Translations under genes and position numbers: made by a program | The notes under the pieces: generated by a model | The model's database searches: none | Seen by the model: only the letters and a program-made list of their open reading frames with translations | What the model was told of the DNA's origin: nothing | Shown here: positions 1 through 7,912 of the stretch, piece by piece | Layout: every line of letters starts with the position of its first letter | How positions within the stretch are numbered: position 1 is the first letter of the stretch | IMG/VR virus record: IMGVR_UViG_3300028800_000089 | Coordinates: 1-64,000 of that record | Reading direction: 5' to 3' (one strand) | Length of the DNA stretch: 64,000 nt | Origin: a virus

Positions 1-2
1 AT

Positions 3-401
3 AAGTTCAAGCGGTACTACACCGAATTGACGAGCCAAAACGAGTCCCTTTGTACCGAAAATGAAGCGCTTGAAAATGAGCTGCACAATACTAAATGTGC
101 GCTCGAAACGGTTCGCAATGATCGCAATAAGTTGATCGACGCCGAGAAAGCAGCGGCTCAGCCTGGGCTGCGCGTGGACTTCAACGTATTGCTGAGAGAG
201 CGAGACACGCTCAAGAAGCAGCTCGCCGCAATTCGCAGTGAACGCGATAAGTTGATCAATGAAGAGAACGCTGATTCGCGTGCTCTATGCTGTGCATTGA
301 ATGAAATTGCCCACCGGTCCAACGTATGTAGTAACTACGACCGTGCCGAGGCCTGTCAGAAGATAGCCCGTGACGCCCTACGAAATCGATACAAAGGATA
401 A
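3..401 (+). CDS. Coiled-coil early protein, 5' end outside window
   Basis: The frame is open from the window edge, so the true start probably lies upstream; a TTG at 27 is possible but has no clear ribosome site. About 130 residues are visible, rich in Glu, Lys, Leu and Asn with heptad-like spacing that suggests coiled coil. The last 40 or so residues (containing ACQKIARDAL) closely resemble the C-terminal tail of the next gene (ACQRIASNAI), so the two are tandem relatives joined to different coiled-coil lengths. No known family recognised; function unknown. Confidence 0.75.
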   Translation, partial: KFKRYYTELTSQNESLCTENEALENELHNTKCALETVRNDRNKLIDAEKAAAQPGLRVDFNVLLRERDTLKKQLAAIRSERDKLINEENADSRALCCALNEIAHRSNVCSNYDRAEACQKIARDALRNRYKG

Positions 402-402
402 T

Positions 403-1467
403 ATGAACGACGATCTCATAACGCCCCTAGCTGATATAGCCGCTCAGTGCCGAGGTGGTGGCGTTAGCCTCATAGCGACTAAGATTCTTGAAGCCATTAG
501 AGCCGATCCCCATAAGTATCTTCCAGAAGAACTATTTGGCCCCTCGCTCAAGGACATCTTGGAAACGGTAGCCAAGATCAAGGGGCTCGAAAAGGAGAAC
601 GAGAAGCTCAAGAAGCAACTTGCCGAGCAAGAGGAAGAGTTCAACCAAGCCACTATTATGTGGATGGAAGCAGTTCACGATGAGCGCACGGAGTTGCTGA
701 ACGCCCTGGATCGTGCTAACTCCGCCGAAGTTCAGGCTGCTGGGCTCCAAGTGGAGATTGACGGGCTGCATCATGACGAAGTCGAGTTCTGTGAGAGTCT
801 TAATAAGGTCTGTGATGAGTTCGGCATCGATGTCCCTGACGACTACGCTGCTGCGTTCCGTAAGGCGCTTACCGATACCAGCGTAGCTTCGTTCCATGAT
901 AGGGACCACGAATTAGCCGTAACTGAGCAGACCCTCAAGAATGCTCGTATCGACAATGATCAGCTCCGCACCGAGCTGCGTCACGCTGAAGAGCGTTACA
1001 CCGAAGCTGAGGCCGAACTGAAGAGTCTCAACAATGATTATCGGTGCATGAAAAATCAGCGCGATGATATCATGAAGATCTCAGACGATGATGCCGTGAA
1101 GCTCATGCAGGAGCGCGATGAAGCCAAGAAGGAACTGGCGGAGTTCACTGGGAAAGTTATAAAAGCTGTAGAGGGGGGTTTTGGTAGCCTATGGTTCGTT
1201 ACCAACGACAAGCTTCTGAACTCGTTAACCTTGAATATTCACGACCTGAAGACACAGCGCGATGAAGCCGTTCGTCTTGCTGACAAGATGCGCACAGAAC
1301 TAGCGCATCTCCGTGTAGTCGGTAAAGATGCCGAGAAGATCGCCAAGAAGATGCATGATTACCAACAGGCCCTTCTCAGGATTGCGCACCACACAACGGT
1401 ATGCAATGACTACGAGCGTGCCGATGCCTGTCAGAGGATAGCGAGTAATGCCATCCATGCCGAATAA
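403..1467 (+). CDS. Long coiled-coil protein, paralogue of preceding gene
   Basis: 354 residues from the ATG at 403, which follows an AAAGGA site just after the previous stop; an in-frame GTG at 370 would add 11 residues. Most of the chain is charged and heptad-like (about residues 55-95, 105-140, 175-240 and 280-330), typical of extended coiled coil. The C-terminal 35 residues repeat the IAH...VC.DY.RADACQ pattern of the upstream gene. No catalytic motif is visible. It could be a scaffold or a protein that binds a host factor; that is only inference. Confidence 0.8.
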   Translation: MNDDLITPLADIAAQCRGGGVSLIATKILEAIRADPHKYLPEELFGPSLKDILETVAKIKGLEKENEKLKKQLAEQEEEFNQATIMWMEAVHDERTELLNALDRANSAEVQAAGLQVEIDGLHHDEVEFCESLNKVCDEFGIDVPDDYAAAFRKALTDTSVASFHDRDHELAVTEQTLKNARIDNDQLRTELRHAEERYTEAEAELKSLNNDYRCMKNQRDDIMKISDDDAVKLMQERDEAKKELAEFTGKVIKAVEGGFGSLWFVTNDKLLNSLTLNIHDLKTQRDEAVRLADKMRTELAHLRVVGKDAEKIAKKMHDYQQALLRIAHHTTVCNDYERADACQRIASNAIHAE

Positions 1468-1678
1468 GTACTTTGTCGGCCTAACCCCGAATAAGTCCAA
1501 AGGCAAGGACTTATTCAGGGTTATTAGAGGCGATCCAGCGTACCTACCGTGGTACACCTTTGAAGGCATCCAGTTCATTAAAGTGGATATAAACGAAGTG
1601 GTTGTCTACGAAGATACTTCCGAAGAAACGGCTAGAGCTGTTTGTAAGGACTTAAATAGGAGAGCAAATGTTAAATGA
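1448..1678 (+). CDS. Small hypothetical protein
   Basis: 76 residues, starting inside the end of the previous gene, with GAGGA upstream of the ATG at 1448 (a second ATG at 1457 is possible). Mixed alpha/beta composition with no motif I recognise. It lies in a run of overlapping small genes. Confidence 0.65.
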   Translation: MPSMPNKYFVGLTPNKSKGKDLFRVIRGDPAYLPWYTFEGIQFIKVDINEVVVYEDTSEETARAVCKDLNRRANVK

Positions 1679-1862
1679 CCCAATCCCGTATCAATTAGCG
1701 TTTCTAAAGCGCCTTGTATCAAAACCAAAGGAATTGCGTAAGTATATTCCAGTTATCAACTTAGCGCAGCACAACATGCGAGTCATGTCGAACCGCCACG
1801 GTATCTACATGGTTGAGCGTCATATTGCGCGACGTGAAGCCCGAGCCAAGGAAACAACGTGA
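1668..1862 (+). CDS. Small basic hypothetical protein
   Basis: 64 residues. AGGAGAG precedes the ATG at 1668, and the gene overlaps both neighbours by a few bases, as in a translationally coupled early operon. The C-terminal half is Arg- and His-rich (ERHIARREARAK), suggesting nucleic-acid or membrane-surface contact. Family unknown. Confidence 0.65.
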   Translation: MLNDPIPYQLAFLKRLVSKPKELRKYIPVINLAQHNMRVMSNRHGIYMVERHIARREARAKETT

Positions 1863-2050
1863 TCGAGCAAGTGGCTGACACCTCAAGCTCATTCTCGCAG
1901 TGGTTCAGTGTTCTCTTCATGGCTACCGGATGCTTCTACGCCGGTTGGATGGCCCGTGATAAGGCTGGATGGAAAGAGTTTTATGAGAAGCTAGCTGAGG
2001 TAGAGGAACTCAAAAACCGCTACCTCGAAAAGCTCGGTGACAAGAAATGA
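1859..2050 (+). CDS. Small single-span membrane protein
   Basis: 63 residues from a GTG that overlaps the previous stop, with AAGGAA about 5 bases upstream. One hydrophobic segment at about residues 15-30, then a charged helical tail rich in Glu and Lys (about 38-63). This fits an inner-membrane peptide with a cytoplasmic coiled tail. Function unknown. Confidence 0.65.
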   Translation: MIEQVADTSSSFSQWFSVLFMATGCFYAGWMARDKAGWKEFYEKLAEVEELKNRYLEKLGDKK

Positions 2051-2295
2051 GGACAATACATTGGTACCCCCTCTACGATGGGTACATACCGATCAGCGCT
2101 AAGGTACTCCATTGTGGGCTCCGTGACGGCATGCCGACGATATGGTGTGAAGTCGATCCAGAGGACACGGAGAGGCAGCCGGTATTCATGTTCTCTACAG
2201 GGGCCATTCTTCCGGAAGAGGAGCAACTCCACCACATTGGTACCATAACCGGTATCGCTGGTGATCTCGTGTATCACTTCTACATAAAGCTTTAA
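2047..2295 (+). CDS. Hypothetical protein
   Basis: 82 residues in an ATGA overlap with the previous stop. The sequence is beta-rich, with Tyr/Ile/Val-containing strands and turns, such as a small barrel might give. No recognised motif. Confidence 0.65.
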   Translation: MRTIHWYPLYDGYIPISAKVLHCGLRDGMPTIWCEVDPEDTERQPVFMFSTGAILPEEEQLHHIGTITGIAGDLVYHFYIKL

Positions 2296-2302
2296 GGACT
2301 AA

Positions 2303-2461
2303 ATGAGCAAAGACGTTGAAGAAGGTAAGGGATGCCTGATGTTCGCCCTTGGCCTCGCCTTAGTGATTCTGTCTATTGGTGGGTGTACCTATTTAGAAAG
2401 CCTAGCAAATAAGAACAACGCCGAGGCTAATAGCCTGGAACACAGCTCGGAACACAGATGA
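2303..2461 (+). CDS. Tiny membrane protein or lipoprotein
   Basis: 52 residues, preceded by AAGGA. A charged N-terminus (MSKDVEEGKG) is followed by a hydrophobic segment (about residues 11-27) ending in IGGC, which loosely resembles a lipobox with Cys28. The tail is polar and Asn/Glu/His-rich. It may be a small lipoprotein or a single-span membrane peptide; the lipobox is weak. The stop overlaps the next start (ATGA). Confidence 0.55.
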   Translation: MSKDVEEGKGCLMFALGLALVILSIGGCTYLESLANKNNAEANSLEHSSEHR

Positions 2462-2721
2462 AAAAGCTTACTCTTAACGAAGTAGTAAAGCTCATCGAGG
2501 CCTCTGACATAGCACATGTGGAGGACGCCGTTGATGGTGGATATGTAAACTATATCGGTTGGAAGGACGACACCAACAGGGTGTACGTGCTAGGCATTGA
2601 GGACTGGGACGATATCCACCTTACCAGAAAGACAGTATTCGAGGCTCTGGATGAAGATCGTATTTCTGCGTTGAAACCAAAGATAGAACTACGTCTATAT
2701 AAAAGGATGTTAATCAAATGA
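2458..2721 (+). CDS. Hypothetical protein
   Basis: 87 residues, coupled by ATGA to the preceding peptide. Acidic and aromatic, with a helix-strand pattern; the C-terminus is basic. Not recognised. Confidence 0.65.
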   Translation: MKKLTLNEVVKLIEASDIAHVEDAVDGGYVNYIGWKDDTNRVYVLGIEDWDDIHLTRKTVFEALDEDRISALKPKIELRLYKRMLIK

Positions 2722-2963
2722 ATACTCCAAGCCGTGAAGTACACGGTTCAAGTCGGTTGCTATTTCGTGTGTATCGCTATGAAACAGACTACTCCGCTAA
2801 TGCCTCCTATGGCGGCGTCCACCTGGACCGCCCGACAAAGCGCGTCCTAGGCGAACTGACATCGGGGCAAGTTACTGAGTGGTCACCCAGTGGTGAGCAC
2901 GTCAATATCGGCGGCAAGTGGTACAGCCGTGGTGACGTTGAGATCGTTGAAGTCCTGCCGTGA
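2718..2963 (+). CDS. Hypothetical beta-rich protein
   Basis: 81 residues in an ATGA overlap with the previous gene. The composition (Gly, Ser, Val, Tyr, Arg) and regular hydrophobic alternation suggest a small beta barrel. No family recognised. Confidence 0.6.
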   Translation: MNTPSREVHGSSRLLFRVYRYETDYSANASYGGVHLDRPTKRVLGELTSGQVTEWSPSGEHVNIGGKWYSRGDVEIVEVLP

Positions 2964-2977
2964 GGAGAACGGCTCCG

Positions 2978-3232
2978 ATGACGCCGCAGGAACTCTTTGA
3001 GTACATGAAGGAACGGGGCATAACCCTCAAAGATCCTGGTAACATAACGGACATGGATGAATACCAGAATGGGCAACAGCCCTTTGAGGGATTCACCGTG
3101 AGCTGTAACAAGTGCAACGGTAAGAACATACAGCTCAAGGTAGCCGACTACCAGCAGACCGATTCCGGTACCGATTTCCCCACAGAGATAACCCTACGAT
3201 GCCGTGAATGCGGCTTCACCTTTACGAAGTAA
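2978..3232 (+). CDS. Zinc-ribbon protein
   Basis: 84 residues from the ATG at 2978, which has GAGGAGAA at a good distance; a GTG at 2960 is in frame but less likely. Two CxxC pairs (CNKC near residue 49 and CREC near residue 76) frame a short beta-rich stretch, the layout of a zinc ribbon. Probably binds nucleic acid or a protein partner. Confidence 0.7.
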   Translation: MTPQELFEYMKERGITLKDPGNITDMDEYQNGQQPFEGFTVSCNKCNGKNIQLKVADYQQTDSGTDFPTEITLRCRECGFTFTK

Positions 3233-3234
3233 CC

Positions 3235-3366
3235 ATGAAATACCTATACCTCGTACCAGCCGCATTCCTAACCGGAATGATCGGTATTATAGGAGCCAGC
3301 TTCGCCATTGGGCTCCTGTGCAGACTGATTCACCTCGGATGGAGCCTCGCATGGACACCGCTATAG
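3235..3366 (+). CDS. Tiny membrane peptide
   Basis: 43 residues, starting 2 bases after the previous stop. Nearly the whole chain (residues 3-29) is hydrophobic with Gly/Ala spacing, followed by a short Arg/His/Trp tail. Its 3' end overlaps the next start. Confidence 0.55.
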   Translation: MKYLYLVPAAFLTGMIGIIGASFAIGLLCRLIHLGWSLAWTPL

Positions 3367-3752
3367 GAGAACCCGGCAGAGCCACTGCTCGGGAGATGAT
3401 GCTCTCCGGTATGCTCCATGGAGCCCTCTTGGATGCTGCCGGCTGGGCCGGAGTCAACCAGAGCCTCAGGGATCAACGTGATGAAGCCCGGACTAAGCTC
3501 TTAGCGGCCGAGCAAGAGATTCGGGAACTGAAGGACGCTCTGACATCGTGCCATGAACATGCTGATGCCGCTTGGCATGAGCGTGATCAGGCGGTACAGA
3601 AATTAGAGGATGCCACTGAGCCTAAGTGCGAACATGGTGTCTCTCACTTCCTCTGTAGTAACCACCGAAACGAAGAGGAATGGCTGCGTTCACATATTCG
3701 AGCCATCGGATACGGACACCTACTAGGCCCATCCGAGCAAGGAGGAGCCTAA
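3351..3752 (+). CDS. Coiled-coil protein with Cys/His tail
   Basis: 133 residues from the ATG at 3351; the frame stays open upstream but there is no ribosome site there. Residues 45-95 are charged and heptad-like. A Cys/His cluster follows (CEHGVSHFLC), which could hold a metal ion. It resembles the coiled-coil genes at 403 and 3770 in style, but not clearly by homology. Confidence 0.65.
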   Translation: MDTAIGEPGRATAREMMLSGMLHGALLDAAGWAGVNQSLRDQRDEARTKLLAAEQEIRELKDALTSCHEHADAAWHERDQAVQKLEDATEPKCEHGVSHFLCSNHRNEEEWLRSHIRAIGYGHLLGPSEQGGA

Positions 3753-3769
3753 ACAACCCTAAGGACACC

Positions 3770-4078
3770 ATGCCAAACCCAGATAACCTCATCGATATCG
3801 TCAGGAACTACCGCGAGAAGATCAGGATTCTCGAAGAGGAGAACCAGAGGCTTCGAGCTGAGAACGACCCAGAGGCGCTGACTATTGTCCATGCCATGGG
3901 TGTCGCCTCAGCTAATGATGCACTACGGGAGCTGAAAGCTGAGAATGATCGGCTCAAAGAAGCCCTGGAGTTGGCCACGTTTTGTACGTGCCCTAACCCC
4001 GACGGCTCCTATCCCCACGATCCCTCGAACCATATGTGCAACAAGGATCAAATTGTGAAGTTGATAGTAAATGACTAA
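3770..4078 (+). CDS. Coiled-coil protein with Cys/His C-terminus
   Basis: 102 residues, start set by AAGGA four bases before the ATG at 3770. Residues 10-70 are a Glu/Lys/Leu/Arg-rich helix, probably coiled coil. The C-terminal part carries CTC...H...H.C, a possible small metal site. Function unknown. Confidence 0.65.
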   Translation: MPNPDNLIDIVRNYREKIRILEEENQRLRAENDPEALTIVHAMGVASANDALRELKAENDRLKEALELATFCTCPNPDGSYPHDPSNHMCNKDQIVKLIVND

Positions 4079-4262
4079 ACGCGGTAAACGCCGTAGCGGT
4101 GGAGTGGAGTGGCGCCCAGAACCGACATGCAGCAGATGCGGTAAACGAGGATCCCACCTTGTCCCGGCATCGTGCGGGGAAAAGGCGTTCTGGATCTGTA
4201 ACGGTACAAAGGAGTACGATGACTATGAGTTCCCCATTAGAAGTCTTGGACAGACTAGTTGA
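4071..4262 (+). CDS. Small zinc-binding basic protein
   Basis: 63 residues overlapping the previous stop. A basic N-terminus (MTKRGKRRSGG) is followed by CSRC and two further Cys (SC, IC), consistent with one zinc site. Possible nucleic-acid binder. Confidence 0.55.
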   Translation: MTKRGKRRSGGVEWRPEPTCSRCGKRGSHLVPASCGEKAFWICNGTKEYDDYEFPIRSLGQTS

Positions 4263-5043
4263 CGCATTAGAAAGCGGAAATGGTGCCAGCATCGGTGATG
4301 TCATGCAAGAGGCATACGCCCTGATTGACGGGGTAGCGTGTCAGAAATCCGATGTTGAAAAGATCCGTCGCGAAGAGTGGGCTAAGCACCAAGCTGAACG
4401 CGATGAAATAGTGAGCCGTCTCACCACTGAAGCCTACGATTGTATCTACGAAGGCGAGCCACCGGAGGAGCGTGAGGTACGGTGGAAGTGGGTCATGAAC
4501 GGTATCCAGAACATGAAGATTAAGCTAGCTAAGGTCACTAAAGAGCGTGACGAAGCCAAGAAGAACGAAGCCGTCTGCCACTGTGGTGCCCTGTTCTCTG
4601 AACATACACAGTCCGACAACCATGGTCCCGTTGAGATGACTCCCCCGTGCCCAAACGAGGAGAAGCTCCGGGACTTTGGAGTCCATTTGTCGCACTGCAA
4701 TTTCGGGGAGCACAAAGGTACCTGTAAGTACGGCGAGGACAACTGTCCTGCGCTGAGCGAGGGTTGGCGTTGGATCGGCAATGCCATTAACCGCTACGGC
4801 GAGCTACGTGAAGAACTCGGTGAACTCCATGAGCACTCCGAGGACTCCCTTAAGGAGCTGTGCTACAACCTGATAGTCAAGGATAAGGCATGGCGAGACC
4901 GCTACGTCGGTACCCTCATGTTGCTGGCCCACGACGGGTGTATCAGTGACAGCAGAGCCCGAGAGATTGCTGGCATGACCAATAATGCCTGGAGAGATAT
5001 GTTCAAACTCATGGTACGAGAATTGGAAAGTAAGTCGGGATGA
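4219..5043 (+). CDS. Early protein with central Cys/His cluster
   Basis: 274 residues. The ATG at 4219 lies four bases after AAAGGAG, the spacing used by neighbours; a second ATG at 4225 is possible. N-terminal helical region (about 1-110), then a CHCG...H...H...C cluster (about 115-170) of a type common in phage early proteins, and a helical C-terminal half. No enzyme motif recognised. Confidence 0.7.
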   Translation: MTMSSPLEVLDRLVDALESGNGASIGDVMQEAYALIDGVACQKSDVEKIRREEWAKHQAERDEIVSRLTTEAYDCIYEGEPPEEREVRWKWVMNGIQNMKIKLAKVTKERDEAKKNEAVCHCGALFSEHTQSDNHGPVEMTPPCPNEEKLRDFGVHLSHCNFGEHKGTCKYGEDNCPALSEGWRWIGNAINRYGELREELGELHEHSEDSLKELCYNLIVKDKAWRDRYVGTLMLLAHDGCISDSRAREIAGMTNNAWRDMFKLMVRELESKSG

Positions 5044-5249
5044 GGAATCAGAACTTCGTTAGGATCACTACGAAAGGTGACTTAGCCGCTGAGATGTATC
5101 GCCAGGAGCAGGCGGTTGCTATTCACCTCGCGAAACACTGCTCCACGTTGATTACCATGCTTAACGGTGGTATCGAAACGAACTGGCGCACCATTTATGA
5201 AGCGGCGCACGTACACATGGCCGAAGAACGGCATAAGGACCAACAATGA
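5040..5249 (+). CDS. Small helical hypothetical protein
   Basis: 69 residues, coupled to the previous gene by an ATGA overlap. Predominantly helical with several His near the C-terminus (HVHMAEERH). Family unknown. Confidence 0.65.
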   Translation: MRNQNFVRITTKGDLAAEMYRQEQAVAIHLAKHCSTLITMLNGGIETNWRTIYEAAHVHMAEERHKDQQ

Positions 5250-5926
5250 CTGAGACTATACAGACCTTTGGGAATATGCGTGAAATCGTTGAGGAAGCCT
5301 TCCCCAAGCTGGATATCCTGAAGTACTACCCATATGGGCCGAGGACGGATTGGAGCTACTGGCTCTGCGGTGATGTCGATCTGCGGAAGCAACACCTTGA
5401 GCGGTACAACAGGAAGCGGACCCGTGAAGAGATGGTTTACCGGATCGTCGAAGAGACCGGTAGAGCCATGAACTACCTGACATGTTGGGGCGACCATGCC
5501 GCCTATGATCACCAACGCGTCGAAGCTTTCTGTCTGTGGAATCTGTTCCACAGCGGTGTAGCCGGTTGGAACCTAGAAGCGGTAAAGGGTAAGACCGCTG
5601 AAGAGATTGAGACCATGGAGAAGTACCAGAAGCCCAGAATCGACAAGTACTACGGCCACGGTAAGTACGCTGATGCCAGGCAGAAGAAGCAGGAAGCCAT
5701 GCTGATGAAGCAATGGAAGCGTACCCCGGAGTCGTGGGCTGAGCACGAGCAGATTGAGCTGAACTGCAAGGTGGCCCATCGAAGGGACTACGGGATCTTC
5801 GAAATAACTCACTTCCCGCTGCGTCGGTTCTCGAACTGTTCCAGTGAGCCGGTCATCTTTTACACCAAACAGGAGTTAGCTGCCATCTTGTTGATGGTGG
5901 ACTGTGCTTTTGAAAACCTCTGTTAA
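5246..5926 (+). CDS. Hypothetical protein, 226 aa
   Basis: Starts within the previous stop. Rich in Trp, Tyr and charged residues, mostly helical, ending in a hydrophobic stretch. No motif I can assign. It directly precedes the alarmone-hydrolase-like gene and may be co-translated with it. Confidence 0.7.
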   Translation: MTETIQTFGNMREIVEEAFPKLDILKYYPYGPRTDWSYWLCGDVDLRKQHLERYNRKRTREEMVYRIVEETGRAMNYLTCWGDHAAYDHQRVEAFCLWNLFHSGVAGWNLEAVKGKTAEEIETMEKYQKPRIDKYYGHGKYADARQKKQEAMLMKQWKRTPESWAEHEQIELNCKVAHRRDYGIFEITHFPLRRFSNCSSEPVIFYTKQELAAILLMVDCAFENLC

Positions 5927-5934
5927 GGAACGAC

Positions 5935-6369
5935 ATGACCTTTGAAGTTAATGACGGAATGGTGGAGCGGGCTCGGGCCATAGCCATTATTGGCCATTTC
6001 GGGCAATACCGTCGTGACGGTGTTACCCCATATATTAAGCACCCAGAAGACGTAGCGAATCGTTGTAGCAACAACAACGAGCGCTGCGTCGCATGGCTCC
6101 ATGATATCGTTGAAGATACTCCAGTAAGCTGTGAGGCTCTAGCTGAAGTATTCCCGCCACACATCGTTCAAGCCGTTAGGGCTATTACGAAGTGGCCCGG
6201 TAAGACAGAAGCGGACTACATCGATTCCCTGGTGGCATGCCCACTAGCCGGTGTAGTCAAACTCAGGGATATGGCTTCTAACCTAGCGGATAAGCCGACG
6301 GAGAAGCAAAAGGAAAGGTATAAGCGCATGACTGACATCATCTTAATGAGATTAGCCAGTGGAGGCTGA
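5935..6369 (+). CDS. HD-domain (p)ppGpp hydrolase-like protein (small alarmone hydrolase)
   Basis: 144 residues, AAGGAACG before the ATG. The metal-binding layout of the SpoT/MESH1 hydrolase family is present: H21 near the start of the domain, YIKHP with H36, HD at 56-57, ED at 60-61, and VKLRD at 108-112. The length fits a single-domain small alarmone hydrolase with no synthetase part. In this family the enzyme removes pyrophosphate from (p)ppGpp or related alarmones in the cytoplasm. In a phage it could blunt the host stringent response or neutralise alarmone-synthesising toxins; that role is inference. Substrate identity is not provable from sequence. Confidence 0.8.
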   Translation: MTFEVNDGMVERARAIAIIGHFGQYRRDGVTPYIKHPEDVANRCSNNNERCVAWLHDIVEDTPVSCEALAEVFPPHIVQAVRAITKWPGKTEADYIDSLVACPLAGVVKLRDMASNLADKPTEKQKERYKRMTDIILMRLASGG

Positions 6370-6769
6370 AGTAGAGAAGTTCACACCGATTACGGTTGCT
6401 TTGAACAATGACTCGACGATTGGTGTACACGTCATGGGTTGGCAAATCGCTAACCTATATGAACATGAGCCCACTCTCTTGGATCTATGCACCCACACGT
6501 ACCTTGAAGACGGCGAACTCGGCAGGTTCTTTGTCGATGAGTTCAGACCGACTACCAAAATAGGCCACGCTATGTTGGTTCTTGAGAAGCTCCGTAAAGA
6601 AGGGGAGTACGTCACTCTCACGGATCTCGGACTCTTCTGGGATGTCGCCTTTAACATGGGCGATACCAGGCACCCCATCTGTGCCCACGATAAGTCGCTG
6701 CCATCAGCTATTTGTCGTGCAGCACTCCTGGTATTACAGGATAGGAAGCAACGTGCTGGCACCGTATGA
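6359..6769 (+). CDS. Phage ABA-sandwich-like protein
   Basis: 136 residues from a GTG overlapping the end of the HD gene. The pattern ..AM.VLE.LR..., then ..LPSAICRAALLVL near the C-terminus, matches what I know of small phage proteins called ABA-sandwich domain proteins. A relative sits at 6958. Biochemical role unknown. Confidence 0.65.
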   Translation: MEAEVEKFTPITVALNNDSTIGVHVMGWQIANLYEHEPTLLDLCTHTYLEDGELGRFFVDEFRPTTKIGHAMLVLEKLRKEGEYVTLTDLGLFWDVAFNMGDTRHPICAHDKSLPSAICRAALLVLQDRKQRAGTV

Positions 6770-6989
6770 TGACCAGCCCGTGGAGTTGGTTAAACGGTGC
6801 TACAAGTGCCCGGAGTGCTTTGACGGGCATATCGAGTTCACTGGAGTAATACTGCCGATGAACCCGATGCTGTTCAAGCATCACTGCCTCCAATGCGGAC
6901 ACGACTTCTGTCTGTCCGAGCAAACCGGTAGCCTCCACTACAAATACAAGGATTCCGATGATAACCGAAATAGAACACAGACTGCATAA
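6753..6989 (+). CDS. Zinc-ribbon protein
   Basis: 78 residues from a GTG at 6753 preceded by AGGAAG; the open frame runs further upstream but only as a shadow of the previous gene. CYKCPEC and HHCLQCGHDFC supply enough Cys for one or two zinc sites. The acidic-polar C-terminus overlaps the next gene. Confidence 0.65.
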   Translation: MLAPYDDQPVELVKRCYKCPECFDGHIEFTGVILPMNPMLFKHHCLQCGHDFCLSEQTGSLHYKYKDSDDNRNRTQTA

Positions 6990-7305
6990 AGAGTTGCTGG
7001 ATAGTTGTTTAGTTGCATATCGCGGGTATCTCTGGGGTGAGCGCCACGAGGTTGATAAAAGTGCGCCGTGGTCGCCACTAACCAATGTCGGTGAGGCCAT
7101 GCAGCTTATCGAAATCATGCGCAAGCGTGGTTACGACGTTGTCATAGCTACCTGTACTGGCTGTATGGGGCAAACCGGTGTATGGTCCGTAGATATTCTT
7201 CACGATGACGTAGATGATGTAGCCATGGTTCACCATGAAACGTTGCCAATGGCTATTTGCTTGTCTATCATCCAGATGCTCGATCTACGTAAACCCAAGG
7301 AGTAA
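6958..7305 (+). CDS. Phage ABA-sandwich-like protein, second copy
   Basis: 115 residues, AAGGA six bases before the ATG. Shares the VGEAMQLIEIMRKRGYDV and LPMAICLSIIQML pattern with the gene at 6359, suggesting divergent paralogues. It also carries a CTGC motif. Function unknown. Confidence 0.65.
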   Translation: MITEIEHRLHKELLDSCLVAYRGYLWGERHEVDKSAPWSPLTNVGEAMQLIEIMRKRGYDVVIATCTGCMGQTGVWSVDILHDDVDDVAMVHHETLPMAICLSIIQMLDLRKPKE

Positions 7306-7307
7306 CT

Positions 7308-7625
7308 ATGGTTATCAGAGAAGACGTCGAAGATGGCGGTCCCATCGCGTTTCCTCTGGGAACCGATGAGAGCACCATGATTCAATATGATATGGTCCGG
7401 CGCATGAACCAGACGCTGCGGGACCATAGAACACACGAACCCATCAACTGGCATTATAAGCCCGGAACAACTGGAGGCATCCGTTGTATCCTCAGATGTG
7501 CTGGTTCGTACTGCATGGACGATCCGTACACCGGAAAGCCGCTCAGTTACGGGGAGGTCTATGACATGCACGCCATGACCCTGTTGGTCATAGACGAAGT
7601 AGAAAAACGAGGAAAGGCTCTGTGA
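7308..7625 (+). CDS. Hypothetical protein
   Basis: 105 residues, start two bases after the previous stop, ribosome site AAGGAG. Mixed composition with three Cys and several His; the C-terminal helix is similar in position to those of the two preceding ABA-type genes, but homology is not clear. Confidence 0.65.
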   Translation: MVIREDVEDGGPIAFPLGTDESTMIQYDMVRRMNQTLRDHRTHEPINWHYKPGTTGGIRCILRCAGSYCMDDPYTGKPLSYGEVYDMHAMTLLVIDEVEKRGKAL

Positions 7626-7912
7626 AACAAATAACTAAGTCAGCATTACAGGTCAGTATAGGTTGCATGATTGGCACCATTGTATATGGCCTTTCAAACG
7701 GTCATTGGCTCGGTGCTGGGATAACTAATATCGAAATACAGGCCGGTATCTGGATGATGTACTACGTTGCCCCGAAAGGTGAGGAATGCGCCTTTTCGCA
7801 ATGCTCATCGGGGAAGATTCAAACGCCCAGGATCTCCTCAAGCTTCTCGGGATCAACCAAGGCGACATCCCGAGATACCGGTCGTGCTACTGGGATGGCA
7901 CCTACATCATAG
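7622..7912 (+). CDS. Putative small membrane protein with long 3' overlap
   Basis: A GTG in a GTGA overlap opens a 96-codon frame. Residues 1-55 look genuine, with two hydrophobic segments (about 8-24 and 33-50). The last 40 codons overlap the next gene by 127 bases and read as Ser/Thr/Arg-rich shadow sequence. Either the overlap is real, or the original stop was lost, or a -1 shift joins the two frames. Confidence 0.5.
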   Translation: MKQITKSALQVSIGCMIGTIVYGLSNGHWLGAGITNIEIQAGIWMMYYVAPKGEECAFSQCSSGKIQTPRISSSFSGSTKATSRDTGRATGMAPTS

